Shown: positions 29,461-40,093 of the stretch, one piece after another
Position numbering within the stretch: the stretch's first letter is position 1
Layout of the letters: every line of letters begins with the position of its first letter
Source: Oopsacas minuta
Taxonomy: Eukaryota; Porifera; Hexactinellida; Lyssacinosida; Leucopsacidae
DNA length: 64,000 nt
Direction of reading: 5' to 3'
Assembly (NCBI GenBank): GCA_024704765.1
Contig: JAKMXF010000347.1
Span: forward strand, 1 to 64,000
The notes under the pieces: generated by a model
Seen by the model: only the letters and a program-made list of their open reading frames with translations
Told to the model about the DNA's origin: nothing
Databases searched by the model: none
Position numbers and translations under genes: made by a program

Positions 29461-30171
29461 CTATTTTAGAGGTCTAAGCAGTACACAATCAAACCAAAGA
29501 TTATCTTGCCAATTCGGCACCAAACTCATGAACCTTGAGTGGATTTTCCCATAACTTTCCATCTTTATACACCCAGTGGACACTTCAACCCATTTCTGCA
29601 AATTCTCCTCTTGATACTGGTATATTTTTCCAAGAGCTATTTCTTGTTTGCCCTCTATAGTGTAGAATATATCTGCATTCGGTACGGGACTTGGATAATC
29701 CATTTTGTCTTGTTTTATACGCCAAACAACTTCATAATTTCCTGGGAATACATTTTTAAAACAAACTCCATTTTCCAAATGGCAGACTGTTATTAAGTAC
29801 AGCGGTTTTTGAGAGAGAGTCCCTTCAGTCTGTCCGTCACTTTTATAGTAACGAGGATCATTGACCCATGCTCCACCTATTTCTACACCCGTCACCATCC
29901 TACTCCTCTTCAACAGTTGCCAATAGGCCCTCTTGTAGCAGTCCGGTTTTATCTCAATAACGAATTTATTTATTTTCTCCTGAGAGAATACTTCATGACA
30001 CAATTTCTTCCATAAATGTTGTAGTAGTGCATCATAGTGTAAGCAGGTCAGAGAGAAGTTTAATAGATCTTTGAATCCATTTGCGTGACAGAGAACGTAA
30101 CGAGCTAGAACCTCTGTTATCTCAATTGAAAATATGAAGGGAGGAAAATCTTTTGAATTCACTTCTGCCAT
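29461..30171 (-). CDS. F-box protein with a PP2-like C-terminal domain
   Basis: It encodes 236 residues in one exon, starting at an ATG at 30171. Residues about 25-65 (LLNFSLTCLHYDALLQHLWK followed by KLCHEVF) resemble an F-box, which would bind Skp1 in an SCF ubiquitin ligase. The rest (GGAWVNDPRYYKS, FPGNYEVVWRIK, KWVEVSTG and WFDCVLLRPLK at the end) has the layout of the phloem-protein-2-like lectin fold found behind F-boxes in plants. Its role would be substrate (perhaps glycan) recognition. The F-box call is moderate and the PP2-like call tentative. No membrane segment or signal peptide is visible. Confidence 0.55.
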   Translation of the reverse strand: MAEVNSKDFPPFIFSIEITEVLARYVLCHANGFKDLLNFSLTCLHYDALLQHLWKKLCHEVFSQEKINKFVIEIKPDCYKRAYWQLLKRSRMVTGVEIGGAWVNDPRYYKSDGQTEGTLSQKPLYLITVCHLENGVCFKNVFPGNYEVVWRIKQDKMDYPSPVPNADIFYTIEGKQEIALGKIYQYQEENLQKWVEVSTGCIKMESYGKIHSRFMSLVPNWQDNLWFDCVLLRPLK

Positions 30172-30483
30172 TTTGTAATTCTACTACATAATTCTTGTAT
30201 TTATAGTATTGGGTTGCAATTTGCAAATAAGTGTTAAAACAGGCTTAATTAATTACAACAGGAATTATGCAAATAATTAGCATTTGTATAAGCCAAAAAT
30301 GTTTATGAAATATTTAATATTATAATTATGTTTACGTATAAGTTGTTCAATCTTATAATCTTATTTTTAAATTCTAAATTTCTTTGTTTGGCTGTTATTA
30401 TCTGTTTCAACTTGTGCGGACAGAATTCTATCGATATCATCATCCAAATCCTTATCAGTCTCTTCTACATCTGATAGATCATT

Positions 30484-30708
30484 TTATGAACTTTTCTTAA
30501 CGGTCTCATCTTCTTTTATCTTTTCCTCTTCCACCCATTTGCTTATTTCTTCATGAGACTTCTCTCTCAGAGATTTTAGGTCCACCACTAGACACGATAT
30601 TGTCTGAGGTTCAGGCAGATTTGTTGTAATGTTTATATCCGAGTTGTCAGAGGTGTGAAATGCTGTAAGTGATAAAGTGGTCTTATTATTGTCCATATTG
30701 CTAGCCAT
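30484..30708 (-). CDS. Small hypothetical protein
   Basis: This 74-residue reading frame has a plausible ATG (MASNMDNNKTTLSLTAF). It is acidic and ends in a charged helix-forming stretch (LREKSHEEISKWVEEEK) before a Ser-rich tail. It lies 313 bases upstream of the F-box gene on the same strand. I do not recognise it. Composition suggests a real short coding region, but the only support is the frame itself. Confidence 0.3.
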   Translation of the reverse strand: MASNMDNNKTTLSLTAFHTSDNSDINITTNLPEPQTISCLVVDLKSLREKSHEEISKWVEEEKIKEDETVKKSS

Positions 30709-30908
30709 CTTATTAATAATATAATCATAATTGAATTATCATTTACCAAAGCTCTCACTATTCCCCAAGATGATAACATAAAATGGGTCAGAGGATGTAC
30801 AGCGAGTTAATAATTGAAACAGACAACATAGGTTGTGTCGTGGCCAACAGTTGTGTGTATATCAATAGAAACAAGTGAATAATAATTATCCTCCATAAAA
30901 ATCTGTAT

Positions 30909-31438
30909 CTAAATTAGGTATTTATGGACAGCGTATCCAGCTATGAATACAATAGACTGTAGAGTATTTACAGCTGTATCAATATCATCACTTGTATTCA
31001 GTTGTGTTAGATAAGATTCCAAGTTAAGAGAAGTACTGATTTGATTATTGGATACAGTTCTTTCGCTGATGATCTGGAGCAAGGAATTTGTCGAACAATA
31101 GTGGACCATTTCTCGCAGAGACTTGAAACCATTATCGCGAAACCAGTTTTCGCAGGATAATCTGGTTGCATAGATGCCCCGATTATCTTACCACCCTTAT
31201 AAGTATACTCAGATTTTACATGAACCTCATCCATCTGCATAATTACACACCGTTCCATATAATTGAAGTATATTATTGATTGTTGAAGAAAGCATGTAAA
31301 GCATGTAAATTCACTGTCTAAACCTATGTTAGAGTATAATCGTTGAAGAGTTGAGTGATGAGGTAAAGAAATACAGTCCAGAGATTGAAGATATCGGTAG
31401 CATGCTGGCAAAATTAACTGAGATTTAAGTGCCAACAC
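30909..31438 (-). pseudogene. P-element/THAP9-type transposase fragment
   Basis: The frame contains SLDCISLPHHSTLQRLYSNI and MDEVHVKSEYTYKGGKIIGA. A second DE-centred block follows, with AIMVSSLCEKWSTIV and SAKELYPIIKSVL. This is the order of the P-element transposase core (LP-S-L-STL-x-R-W, then F-D-E-M, then G, then F-M-V-x-x-L-x-x-x-W). The THAP zinc finger, GTP-binding part and C-terminus are missing and the frame shifts near 31100. It lies 100 bases from a half copy of the palindromic MITE (31540-31967), probably the end of the same element. Confidence 0.65.
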
Positions 31439-31539
31439 AAGAGTGATAAGATTGTACCTTCGGTGATTTTTGTGTACTAGAAGGTTTTCTAATTGGTTGA
31501 TGGTGAATTGTAGATGAGGTGTGCTGTCGAGCTTGAAGT

Positions 31540-31967
31540 ATTTGAAGTACTATTGCGTAATCTTGATAATGACCAAATATGGGCATAATCACAACTGCGT
31601 CACGCCGGTTTGAGATATCGTATGAAAATGTATTACAAGGGTATGGAAATTTTGGGTATATAGCACATATTGATTGGAAGTATTAAGACTAACTCTAGCG
31701 ATTATCGAGTTATTAAGGGATTTTACCAAATAAGTGCCATCCATGGTATCTAATATAACTCAGTTATGTGACAATTTCTAATTACAAAAATTTTACATTA
31801 CATGTATAAACATCCTTAAATCACTTTATAGTAATTCTGGAATCGAAGACGCGCTAGTGATCGTTTATCAGAGGTTAAAAATGGTGCATTTTTAACAACA
31901 TATTGCCCTTCTAACCAAACAGATGACGTCATTTCAAACTGGAAATAGTTGGATAATATGACTTCTG
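31540..31967. mobile_element. Half copy of the palindromic P-type MITE
   Basis: This is the reverse complement of the left arm of the element at 18849-19596, up to the terminus TATGACTTCTG. It shares AACCAAACAGATGACGTCAT and the long AT-rich interior. It is an outer arm only. The other arm is replaced by transposase-like sequence. Confidence 0.75.
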
Positions 31968-32152
31968 TTAATTACTATCTATCAATAATAATGAGTAGCG
32001 CATGCGCTGCATTAGGATTGTTGGTAAGTCATATTTATAGATATGCGTCATCATTCCAACCATAGTTACCCAAACTGTTGAATTGAATGTGATTAGATAA
32101 GTTTCGAAACCACATTACGACAAGTGGTCATTGGAATGCTGGTGCATTTATA

Positions 32153-34477
32153 ATGTATGGAAGTAGATATATAAATTTATACCATTCGTTAGATAATTTC
32201 ATTTTGGAAATTGCTGAAAAAGAAACTTCACAAACTGGATCTGATAATATATACCCCAAAAAACGAATAATCTCGGAGAAAGAAGATATCAGCTTCATCA
32301 CATTAGACATCGACAAAGTATGCCTATCAGAAGGTGAATCATTTCAATTGATAGAATCAGATGTACCAACATGGTCAAAACCAGCTGATAATTATATTCC
32401 TAATTCCTTATGCTTTCAAGCAAACTTTAGTTGCTTGTTGATTCAATATAATTTTTCAGATAAGTCAGTGTCAACCTGATTGCTTCTCAGAACCCGAAAT
32501 GAAACAAGTAGAGATGCCTATAATTGACCAGTATGTAAAACTATTGATATTGAAGTCTCACATATATAAGTTAGAGGATAGTGAATATGTTATAATTGCA
32601 GATTATGATCACTCACTACGTTATTATCACTATTCTGTTTGCATGTTTGTCTCTCTGCTCCGGTTCGTAGGGCCCAACACCTTTATTTCGGTTAAGCCGG
32701 TCAAATGGCCTGGTCCTAAGTGACCCTATTAATCGGAGTCTACCGTACATTTACTATTCTCACTACCAAAACTAAACATTATGTATTTCAAGGAACCGTT
32801 GTACTAAACAAAAGGAGAATCATAATTGAAACAAACAGCAATCTATGCGCCAATTGTTATAGTGATACTTGTTCTCATTATCAAGCATTTGAACTCTGTT
32901 CATAAAATGATTGTTTGCAAGTTTGTGAAGCAAACATTCTAGAAGACATAATATATTATTTCCCAAGTCCTAACGATATCTTTCTGTTGACAGATGATAC
33001 TTTTCACAACTTCAAATTGAATAATGATAGGTGGTTATGTTGTTCTTGTTCTTCAAAGTGCAAACAACATTCCAGACTCCATAATATTCTCGAAAATACT
33101 GGATCAAATACACAGAAAAAGTTTGAATATAACACGATATCAACAAGAGCAATACCAACAATCTAGATGAAAGCCAAATAGCAATTTACAACCATCAGCT
33201 CTGCCATGGCATCAATTTACCTTTAAATATGTATCCTGAAGAGAAATTATGTGACTATGGTTTCAAATTCAATGAAGAGGAGAAGCTTAAACTAGAGAAG
33301 GTTGGAATAGTTATCTATTTAGAAAATGATATTAATGAACTCAAAGATTACAAAAGTATATATTTATCATCAATGAACCATTCGCTCGGTCTCAATTTTG
33401 ATTTAGTATGGTGGGTTATTCTACGTATTTAGCCGTTGAAAACAAGTCTTTGCAATTATAAAGGAATTTCAATAAATATTTGGTCTCATATAAGATTGTT
33501 CATTCGATTGCAATCAACTCGTCCCAATTTACCTCCTCCCTAAATTTGCCTGTGCTTGGTAACTCAGTAATTATATTGTAAGTATATAGTTTACAGTTCA
33601 AGATTCAGTGGAACTTGCAATTGCTTGGCAGTCTTCGAAGGTCAGAACAGTTTACTGTTAAACATCAACAACAAGTACTTTGTTCATTACAGTTTGTTAT
33701 ATGATTATAGCGAGTTGATGACCATGTCTAGAAATACTTTGTACGGTTACTTGAGGTATGTATTGTTTAAATAATATTCTTGATAAATTAAAATTCCTAT
33801 ATACATACAATCTAATTCTTCGTTTTACTCTTTAGTGCCAAGAACAGGAAGATTATCAGAATGGGTAGACGAATACATTCCATTATCACATTGTTTATCA
33901 GGCATGGAACGCCTATCTAAGAACAGAAGACATAGATTATGACTCGAACTACATATGTTCAAAGTGTAAAGATCATCCCGATGTGATAATTTTAGATGGC
34001 ATAGCGATGGGAACAATGAAATCGGTACCAGAAGTGGATGCAAAATTCGATCAGGATCAGCAATACCCTATGATCCCATTTTCAGATCGTGTTTTTATCC
34101 CCGACACAGCAATTAGAAAGCAACTCCTTAAATACTGTTCTGAAGGTTTGACAGAAAATACACTAACAGACCTATTGAAGTCTATTCATAAAGAAATGGC
34201 TGATTATATTTTATTTAGTTCCATTAGGACAGAAAATTTAGTGACTATAAGTGAAGAATATATACACGTTAGGAAAGTCTTAAAACTCTTTTGCCATACA
34301 GATCCAATATCAGGAGTATTCCAATTCTCTCTGCTGGAACCGAATGAACGAAAAGCAATAGCTCTTCTTGCCAATGGAAAATCAGCAAGTGAAGATTCCT
34401 TAACAGTATACGTCATAACCATTTTGTATTTATCTTTGAAATGCTACAACTTTTCAAGTTATATACATTATCTATAG
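32153..34477 (+). pseudogene. Broken Cys-rich reading-frame chain, probably transposon-derived
   Basis: Successive plus-strand segments in changing frames look like one protein cut by frameshifts, introns or insertions. Two C-x-C...C-x-H (SWIM-like) clusters appear: LCANCYSDTCSHYQAF near 32850 and WLCCSCSSKCKQHSRL near 33040. A segment CSKCKDHPDVIILDGIAMGT lies near 33960-34010, followed by a helical region to 34477. The C-x-x-C...D-G block recalls Cys-rich proteins of large DNA transposons and HMGXB3-like proteins, but I cannot name the family. A pogo-like terminus (TTAATCGGAGTCTACCGTA near 32735) interrupts it. It could be a multi-exon host gene instead. Confidence 0.4.
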
Positions 34478-35117
34478 AAATTTGAACCACTTCAAGTACA
34501 TTGTGCCCTGTTCGATTTCTCCCAAATTTTAGCATATCAGATTTCAACTATAGTAGAAATAACATAACACTCAAACCCAATATTTGAAATCCTACATCAT
34601 CTTACCTCAGCCAATATTTGAGTAAAATATTCACCCAAGACTTTTTCTTATACTCCAGATTGTGTATACAACTTTGGCGAATATATATTACATTATAACA
34701 AGTAAAGTTCACATAAAAATACAATTTATTCAATTCTGCCTATTTATGGATTCGTATGTGTGTAGTAATATCCATAGTCCAAAGAGGTTATGAACATTGT
34801 GTTAGATCACCAAAATGTCGGACACCCAAGGTTTCAATTGATATTTTGTGAAATTCTCAAAACCACGAAGTTATGTGCTGTGTTACAAATTCTGGAATTC
34901 CAATGTTGTTCAATAGTGCTTAGTTTCGTATATTTGATATTGGAATTCAATCTTGTTTCAGTACTAACATGTATGATGATGCGTATTCGCAATGTCGGCT
35001 CGCAATGCTACTCTGCTGGTTAAGTACTAGCATTGGTATATATACTGGAAACATAACATTTGACGCATATTCTCTACACTTATAACAACAACAACAGCAA
35101 TCATAATTATCATAATA
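34478..35117. other. Intergenic stretch without a recognisable gene
   Basis: The DNA is AT-rich. One open frame (34790-35023) has no protein-like composition. An AACAACAACAGC run precedes the small gene that starts at 35118. Confidence 0.4.
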
Positions 35118-35921
35118 ATGTTCAACGATGGATGTACCATTGAGTTCACAGGTAAGGTATTCATTTTTATCGAACTTTTTTCAATATATTTATGTTCATT
35201 GTATCATTTCAGTAAAATTCTAGTAACTCGAAAACAATTTGGCTAGTCATACTTAATTATTGCAAAAGTGAAATATGATAATTCTTGTATATGAAACTCC
35301 ATTCTTTTAGAAGATGAACCACGAATTTTGGCACCGTTCTCTGGCGATGACTCTCCTAATGATTCCCCTACTACTCAGGATTCACCTGGCATACGAGATT
35401 CTCCTCCAGCCTCCTCCAATATTGCCTCTATATTTCCATCAAGAGGTGAGTAGATCATGTATTTTCTTGTATTCTTTGTTGAATTTCGTGGATTATTTCG
35501 GTAACTTCGGCTGTATAAATCATTGCGTATATAGGAACAGTTTCAATTATACGCGTTCTGTTCAATATTATTCTATTTTTTAGGTAAGAAGAGACGCCTC
35601 GCTGAATTAATGGACGAAAAATTTACTGCTATTTCCGCTGACCTTGACGCTAAGTTAGCTAGGAGGGATGATAGGTATGCTGTCATGATCGCGAAGATTC
35701 TTAAACTCGAAGATCAGGTAGATAAGCAAACACAACTCATTGCATCTCAAGATGATGTCATCGGCAACCTCAAGCAGGAAATAACTCGTCTCAAAAGCGC
35801 CAGTATCGCTATAAAGAGTAGGCTAAGGGAGCACTCGAGGAAACTTCAATCGCTAGCTTCAGAATCACTTGCCTTCCTAACTATATTCGGGGAGGACACA
35901 GAGGACGCTGATAATGCATAA
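35118..35921 (+). CDS. Predicted three-exon gene: small Ser/Pro-Asp and coiled-coil protein
   Basis: The exons are 35118-35151, 35311-35445 and 35584-35921. They have GT-AG borders and join in phase 1 twice, giving 168 residues and a stop. The first part is short (MFNDGCTIEFTE). The middle repeats a DSP motif (GDDSPNDSPTTQDSPGIRDS), a likely proline-directed phosphorylation region. The third exon opens with a nuclear-signal-like GKKRRLAEL and then forms a heptad-like coiled coil from about residue 80 to 140 (KLEDQVDKQTQLIASQDDVI), with an acidic end. I do not recognise the family. Joined phases over three exons make it more credible than a chance frame. An upstream exon is possible. Confidence 0.5.
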
Positions 35922-36828
35922 TCCAGAATATATTTAAACATTTCAATTAGATCGTTCTGAAATATTCAATGAACAACCTAACCCACTCATTCTCTCTAAT
36001 TCAATATACAATATATAGAAATTTTGAATTAGTAAATAATAGCCAAAATTTGTATGTTAGTTCAAATATAGAATATTGGCATTGAAATCACCAACAGAAC
36101 CACAACAAAACCAATCACACTTATTCAACTCTGATCTCATTCAATAATTCCACATATTCAACTGTCTAATCTCATTCAATATTTCCGGGATACTAACATT
36201 GACTGACTTGCACTATTATCTTCCCAAATGAATCTGATGTGAGTGTTCTTATAATTATGATCTTTTTTCTATTTATCCTTTATACATGTATATCGTTAAA
36301 ATTTTTTGAATATTTATATAATTTTTATGATAAAATACATATTATTCTTATTATTATTTTCCATATTATAATGATTATGTTTATGCTTATTCTGTATATT
36401 TTATATATTCTTTATATTTGTTGGGTAATTAGATTCAGCATACTATTTATCAAGAGCCATACGTAAATATATGAATGGGGAATCCACCCGCCAAGAGCGC
36501 CGCATTCTAAATTGCAAATTATCCTGTAGTTCTCTCACGAAATATGTCCTCTAACCATACCAGTCAACTTTTGTGACTCAAATCCCTAGAAGGTTTCCGA
36601 ACTTCGCCTGGACACTGGACTACCAAAATTTGTCTCCTCTGCGCTCTCTCGTCATGAATTGCCACGAGATGTCACTAGTTCGATAGTTCCGTTCATTTAG
36701 AGAGACCGTACAGAGAATCCCGGACGGGTTAGCAGCTATACCTAGCACCTAAAGTGGAAGAAACATCTCTCTGACTAGTAGCCATGCTTAACTTTTTTCA
36801 CTAGTAATGAAGAAGAAACTATTCGTAC
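35922..36828. other. AT-rich stretch without a recognisable gene
   Basis: Bases 36240-36430 are very T-rich and encode only low-complexity hydrophobic frames. Somewhat GC-richer sequence follows at 36480-36780 without a protein-like frame. No feature is supported. Confidence 0.4.

Positions 36829-36916
<88 letters not shown>
36829..36916. repeat. (TAG)n microsatellite
   Basis: There are about 29 consecutive TAG triplets with no interruption, directly followed by adapter sequence. The true length is unknown because the assembly breaks here. Confidence 0.95.
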
Positions 36917-36944
36917 CTGTCTCTTATACACATCTTATATTCCN
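36917..36944. other. Tn5/Nextera mosaic-end adapter sequence and ambiguous base
   Basis: CTGTCTCTTATACACATCT (36917-36935) is the exact 19-bp Tn5 mosaic end used in transposase-based libraries. It is followed nine bases later by an N at 36944. It sits exactly where the TAG microsatellite stops. It is a library artefact, not genome. Confidence 0.95.
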
Positions 36945-36969
36945 AATGCTGCGAGATTCTGGGCAAGCA

Positions 36970-37034
36970 AAATGAGTCGTTATAAGCGATTTGTCGTTAA
37001 AGCCGATGTCGTTAAATCCAATGTTTACTGTATC
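36970..37034. mobile_element. 3' end of a pogo/Tigger-like element
   Basis: The words CGTTATAAGCGATTTGTCG and GTTAAATCCAATGTTTACTG, with a final TA, form a typical inverted terminus. The other end is lost across the assembly break. Confidence 0.5.
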
Positions 37035-37704
37035 TAAAATCATCCAAAATAGTGAAGAATTTCGGGTCACAAATGTTAAGATTTGAATATATTAGTTGAT
37101 TGGCCTATCATAATAATTTTCCTTAACACATCCATCTGATACTTAGTTATTAGTTGACAAAACATGCTAAAATCATGCAAATATATTCTGTGACAATAAT
37201 ATTGAATAAATAGAATATGTATTTTGCCATTTATCATAAAACGCGAGTATAAGAAGATGAATCGTATTTACAAATTTGATGGATAAATTTAGTCTAAAAT
37301 TTGATTACTTTGATGTATCAATAATAGATAATCTCCATGAAGGTCATCAACAAAATCTATGAGATAATAATATGATATGATTATCCCGTAAGAATTTCTA
37401 ACTCACTAATATATATAGACAAACATCAATTTACTTGCACTAACAGAAGGAAGCCAATAGACACTCTCGATAATGATATGGGCCATGGCTCCACTGTTCC
37501 CATCTAATCCTCCCGTAAGCCCCCTGCTACTAATTAAATTTTAAGAAATCCCAGAAAATAAAATTTCTCGGTACGATTTCAGTATTTGAATGAGTATAAT
37601 TATCGAGCTAACGTGTAAGCTTATCGTTAATAGACGGATATAACAGTCATGAGGAATGAGAAGTGATCAGATTAGTAACTTACGAATAGAGAGAGAGTTA
37701 ACTA

Positions 37705-39911
37705 ATCCTCCATTGGAACGTTACGGAACAAATAAGACATAGATTCACCGAAATGAATCCTACGAATAGCTTCACTCAACAACAAGCTAACATCCACAAC
37801 TTTAATTTTATCGCACTTGGCTTGATGCTCAAACTGAGGTAGAGTATTAGTGACAATAATTTCGTCTATCAGAGAGGCTTGCAACTTCTCAGGAGAGTTG
37901 GCTGACATAATCCCGTGTGTTCCCACGACAATAACTCTGACGGCTCCTTTCTCACGAAGCAGTGCGGCAGCTGCGACTACAGAGTCCACTTCGTCGAGAT
38001 GGTCATCTATCAGGATAGCGGTCTTACCCTCTACATTACCAATCAGTGTGAGTGGGAGCAGCTGCTTGTCTAGAACGACCCTGCTTGAGAATATTCTCTT
38101 AGGGGGAGAAGCAAACAAAGTAATAGGAGGAGGACTGGAGCGACCGTCTACCATATCATGTGCTTCTGCCATGATGTTTAGATGTCCGTGAATAACTGCA
38201 ATACGAGTACCGAGACGCTCTGCGTAAGAAGAAGCACGCTTGGTGACATTGGGGTTTCTAGCAACAACCACTGACTCAGAAATAATGAGGTTCACCTAAA
38301 AATGAAAGTTTGAGAAATATTCCAAAGACTAATCGCTGATAAATTCATGATTGAAAATAAAAGATATAATAAGGGTCAATTTAAATTATCGTAAATTTAT
38401 AAGCACTTAAGCAAGTTATAATCAAAGAAAAATTATTCCAGAGAAGTTGAAATTAGAATTAGTAAATTTAGTATATGAGTAATAATGAGATATTTCTAAC
38501 ATAGAGAGAGTGTTTTGGATATAAGAAATGTTAGTTCGGTAGATGCTCTGTACCTGTCAGATTTAATTCACCATATAATTATAGTGGTGATTACTGCCTT
38601 ACGCAATCTAATTACGTAATTCAGTATTCACTGAATATGTAACAAAATATCAAATTCAAAAGATTTGGATATATTTACAAAATTAAATATGTAAGAATTA
38701 ATACACTATTTAGTAAAATATCTGATATTTAATATACCTACAGAAGTAAGCATTTATCTAAAAAGTCAACTACGTATCTGTAATGTTCAGATTACGTACG
38801 TGCATGTTACTTAATGTAACTGAAAAGGAATAAACTGAAATACAAACGAGATCTTGTTAATAGATTGTTTAATTAAGAGGGTTTCTAGCTAGCAACCTAT
38901 CTAGTCACGTGAATCATTGGGTAACTGGGGGAATAGGGATGACTAACTAGTAACAGAGGTTGCTGGTTAGAAAACTCTTCGTGTAAATATTAGTGGAATA
39001 AAACTTAGTGTAACAAGTACAAATTTATAGCTTTACTACTTACGTAGTTAGGGCTCACAATCCCGAGATCCCAATCGATTTCACCTTCAGGATTGAATCC
39101 CGGATTTGATTTTTTAATCCCGATCCCGATTTTCAATACAGGGATTCCGACACTAGTAGTAAATTACACAACCGAAGTAAAATAATGCAACATTTTTTCT
39201 TATTTACAGGATTTTAACTATGTCTATTAGAAATATAATAACTCTCGTTATTACCATGTCAGATATAAGAACTCTCCTTATAAAAAGTGATTCTTTACAC
39301 CCTATAAAGGTGAAACTCCGTGAAAGTAATTGATCCTTTTTTCCATGGAATTTGGTCACCAACTGAGTCTATGATATGATATTTTAGCAACAAGAACAGC
39401 ACAGTATTACCTGCTCACTGAGATACTGTATGAGGAAGGGAGAACATCTGAGATTATCTACAGGTACAGAGAAGAACCCTTGCACCTCTCTATCTCTGAG
39501 ATCACTAGTGATGAGGTGAGTAAGTCCTGCCTTACACATCATGCTAGCGACTAGCTTTGCAGGAATAGAGCTCCTCTTCCTCATCTTAGACTGTAGAGCG
39601 TAGTGTAGACAAGGGACTACCCCGATTATACGTCTAGCTCCTGCTGTCTTAGAGGCATAGCAGAGCATCAGTAGCTCCATTAGAGAGTCATTAATGTTAC
39701 CAGAAGCTGTCTGTAAGATGAACACGTCTTTACCATTGAGAGAATGAGGGATATGATCGATCAGAGTTTCTCCAGTATCCTGTATACTTGCTTCTACTAT
39801 AGTGACAGGATGTCCGATACGCTTAGCTATGCGGTTAGATAGCTCTGGATGAGAGGACCCCTCTAGTAAGATGAAAGAGTGAGGACGAGACTCATCAGAG
39901 AAACGTAGCAT
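37705..39911 (-). CDS. PRPSAP: Phosphoribosyl pyrophosphate synthase-associated protein (2 exons)
   Basis: This is a non-catalytic partner of PRPP synthetase in nucleotide synthesis, acting in the cytosol. Exon 1 (39911-39411) and exon 2 (38295-37705) join in phase 0 into 364 residues, the normal length. Diagnostic segments are GKDVFILQTASGNINDSLME, SKMRKRSSIPAKLVASMMCK, QGFFSVPVDNLRCSPFL, YAERLGTRIAVIHGH and the end GESMSYLFRNVP. The PRPP-binding loop, DDMADTCGT in active PRPS, is DDHLDEVDS here. The extra SSPPPITLFASPPKR segment matches the insertion typical of PRPSAP, so it should be regulatory, not enzymatic. It lies 183 bases downstream of UTP3 on the same strand. The intron 38296-39410 has no gene. 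Confidence 0.9.
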
Positions 39912-40093
39912 CTCTCTTAAGTCCTAACTATTTCACAACTAATAGTATCAGTCAGTAATAGGTAATTATGTTAATTAGGATGGAAAATCGTTAACTGACA
40001 AGTAACCAAGCTCTGTAAGATTTAAATCAGCTGTAGATAATTAATTAATGATCTGAAATAAATCGAATTATTAATACTATCATCATATGAATG

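Noticed and set aside
36807-37037. Long open frames of poly-valine or poly-leucine around the TAG repeat
   Set aside because: They are translations of a microsatellite fused to adapter sequence.
37705-39911. Calling the gene an active PRPP synthetase
   Set aside because: The PRPP-binding loop is DDHLDEVDS instead of DDMADTCGT, and the PRPSAP-type insertion and C-terminus are present.
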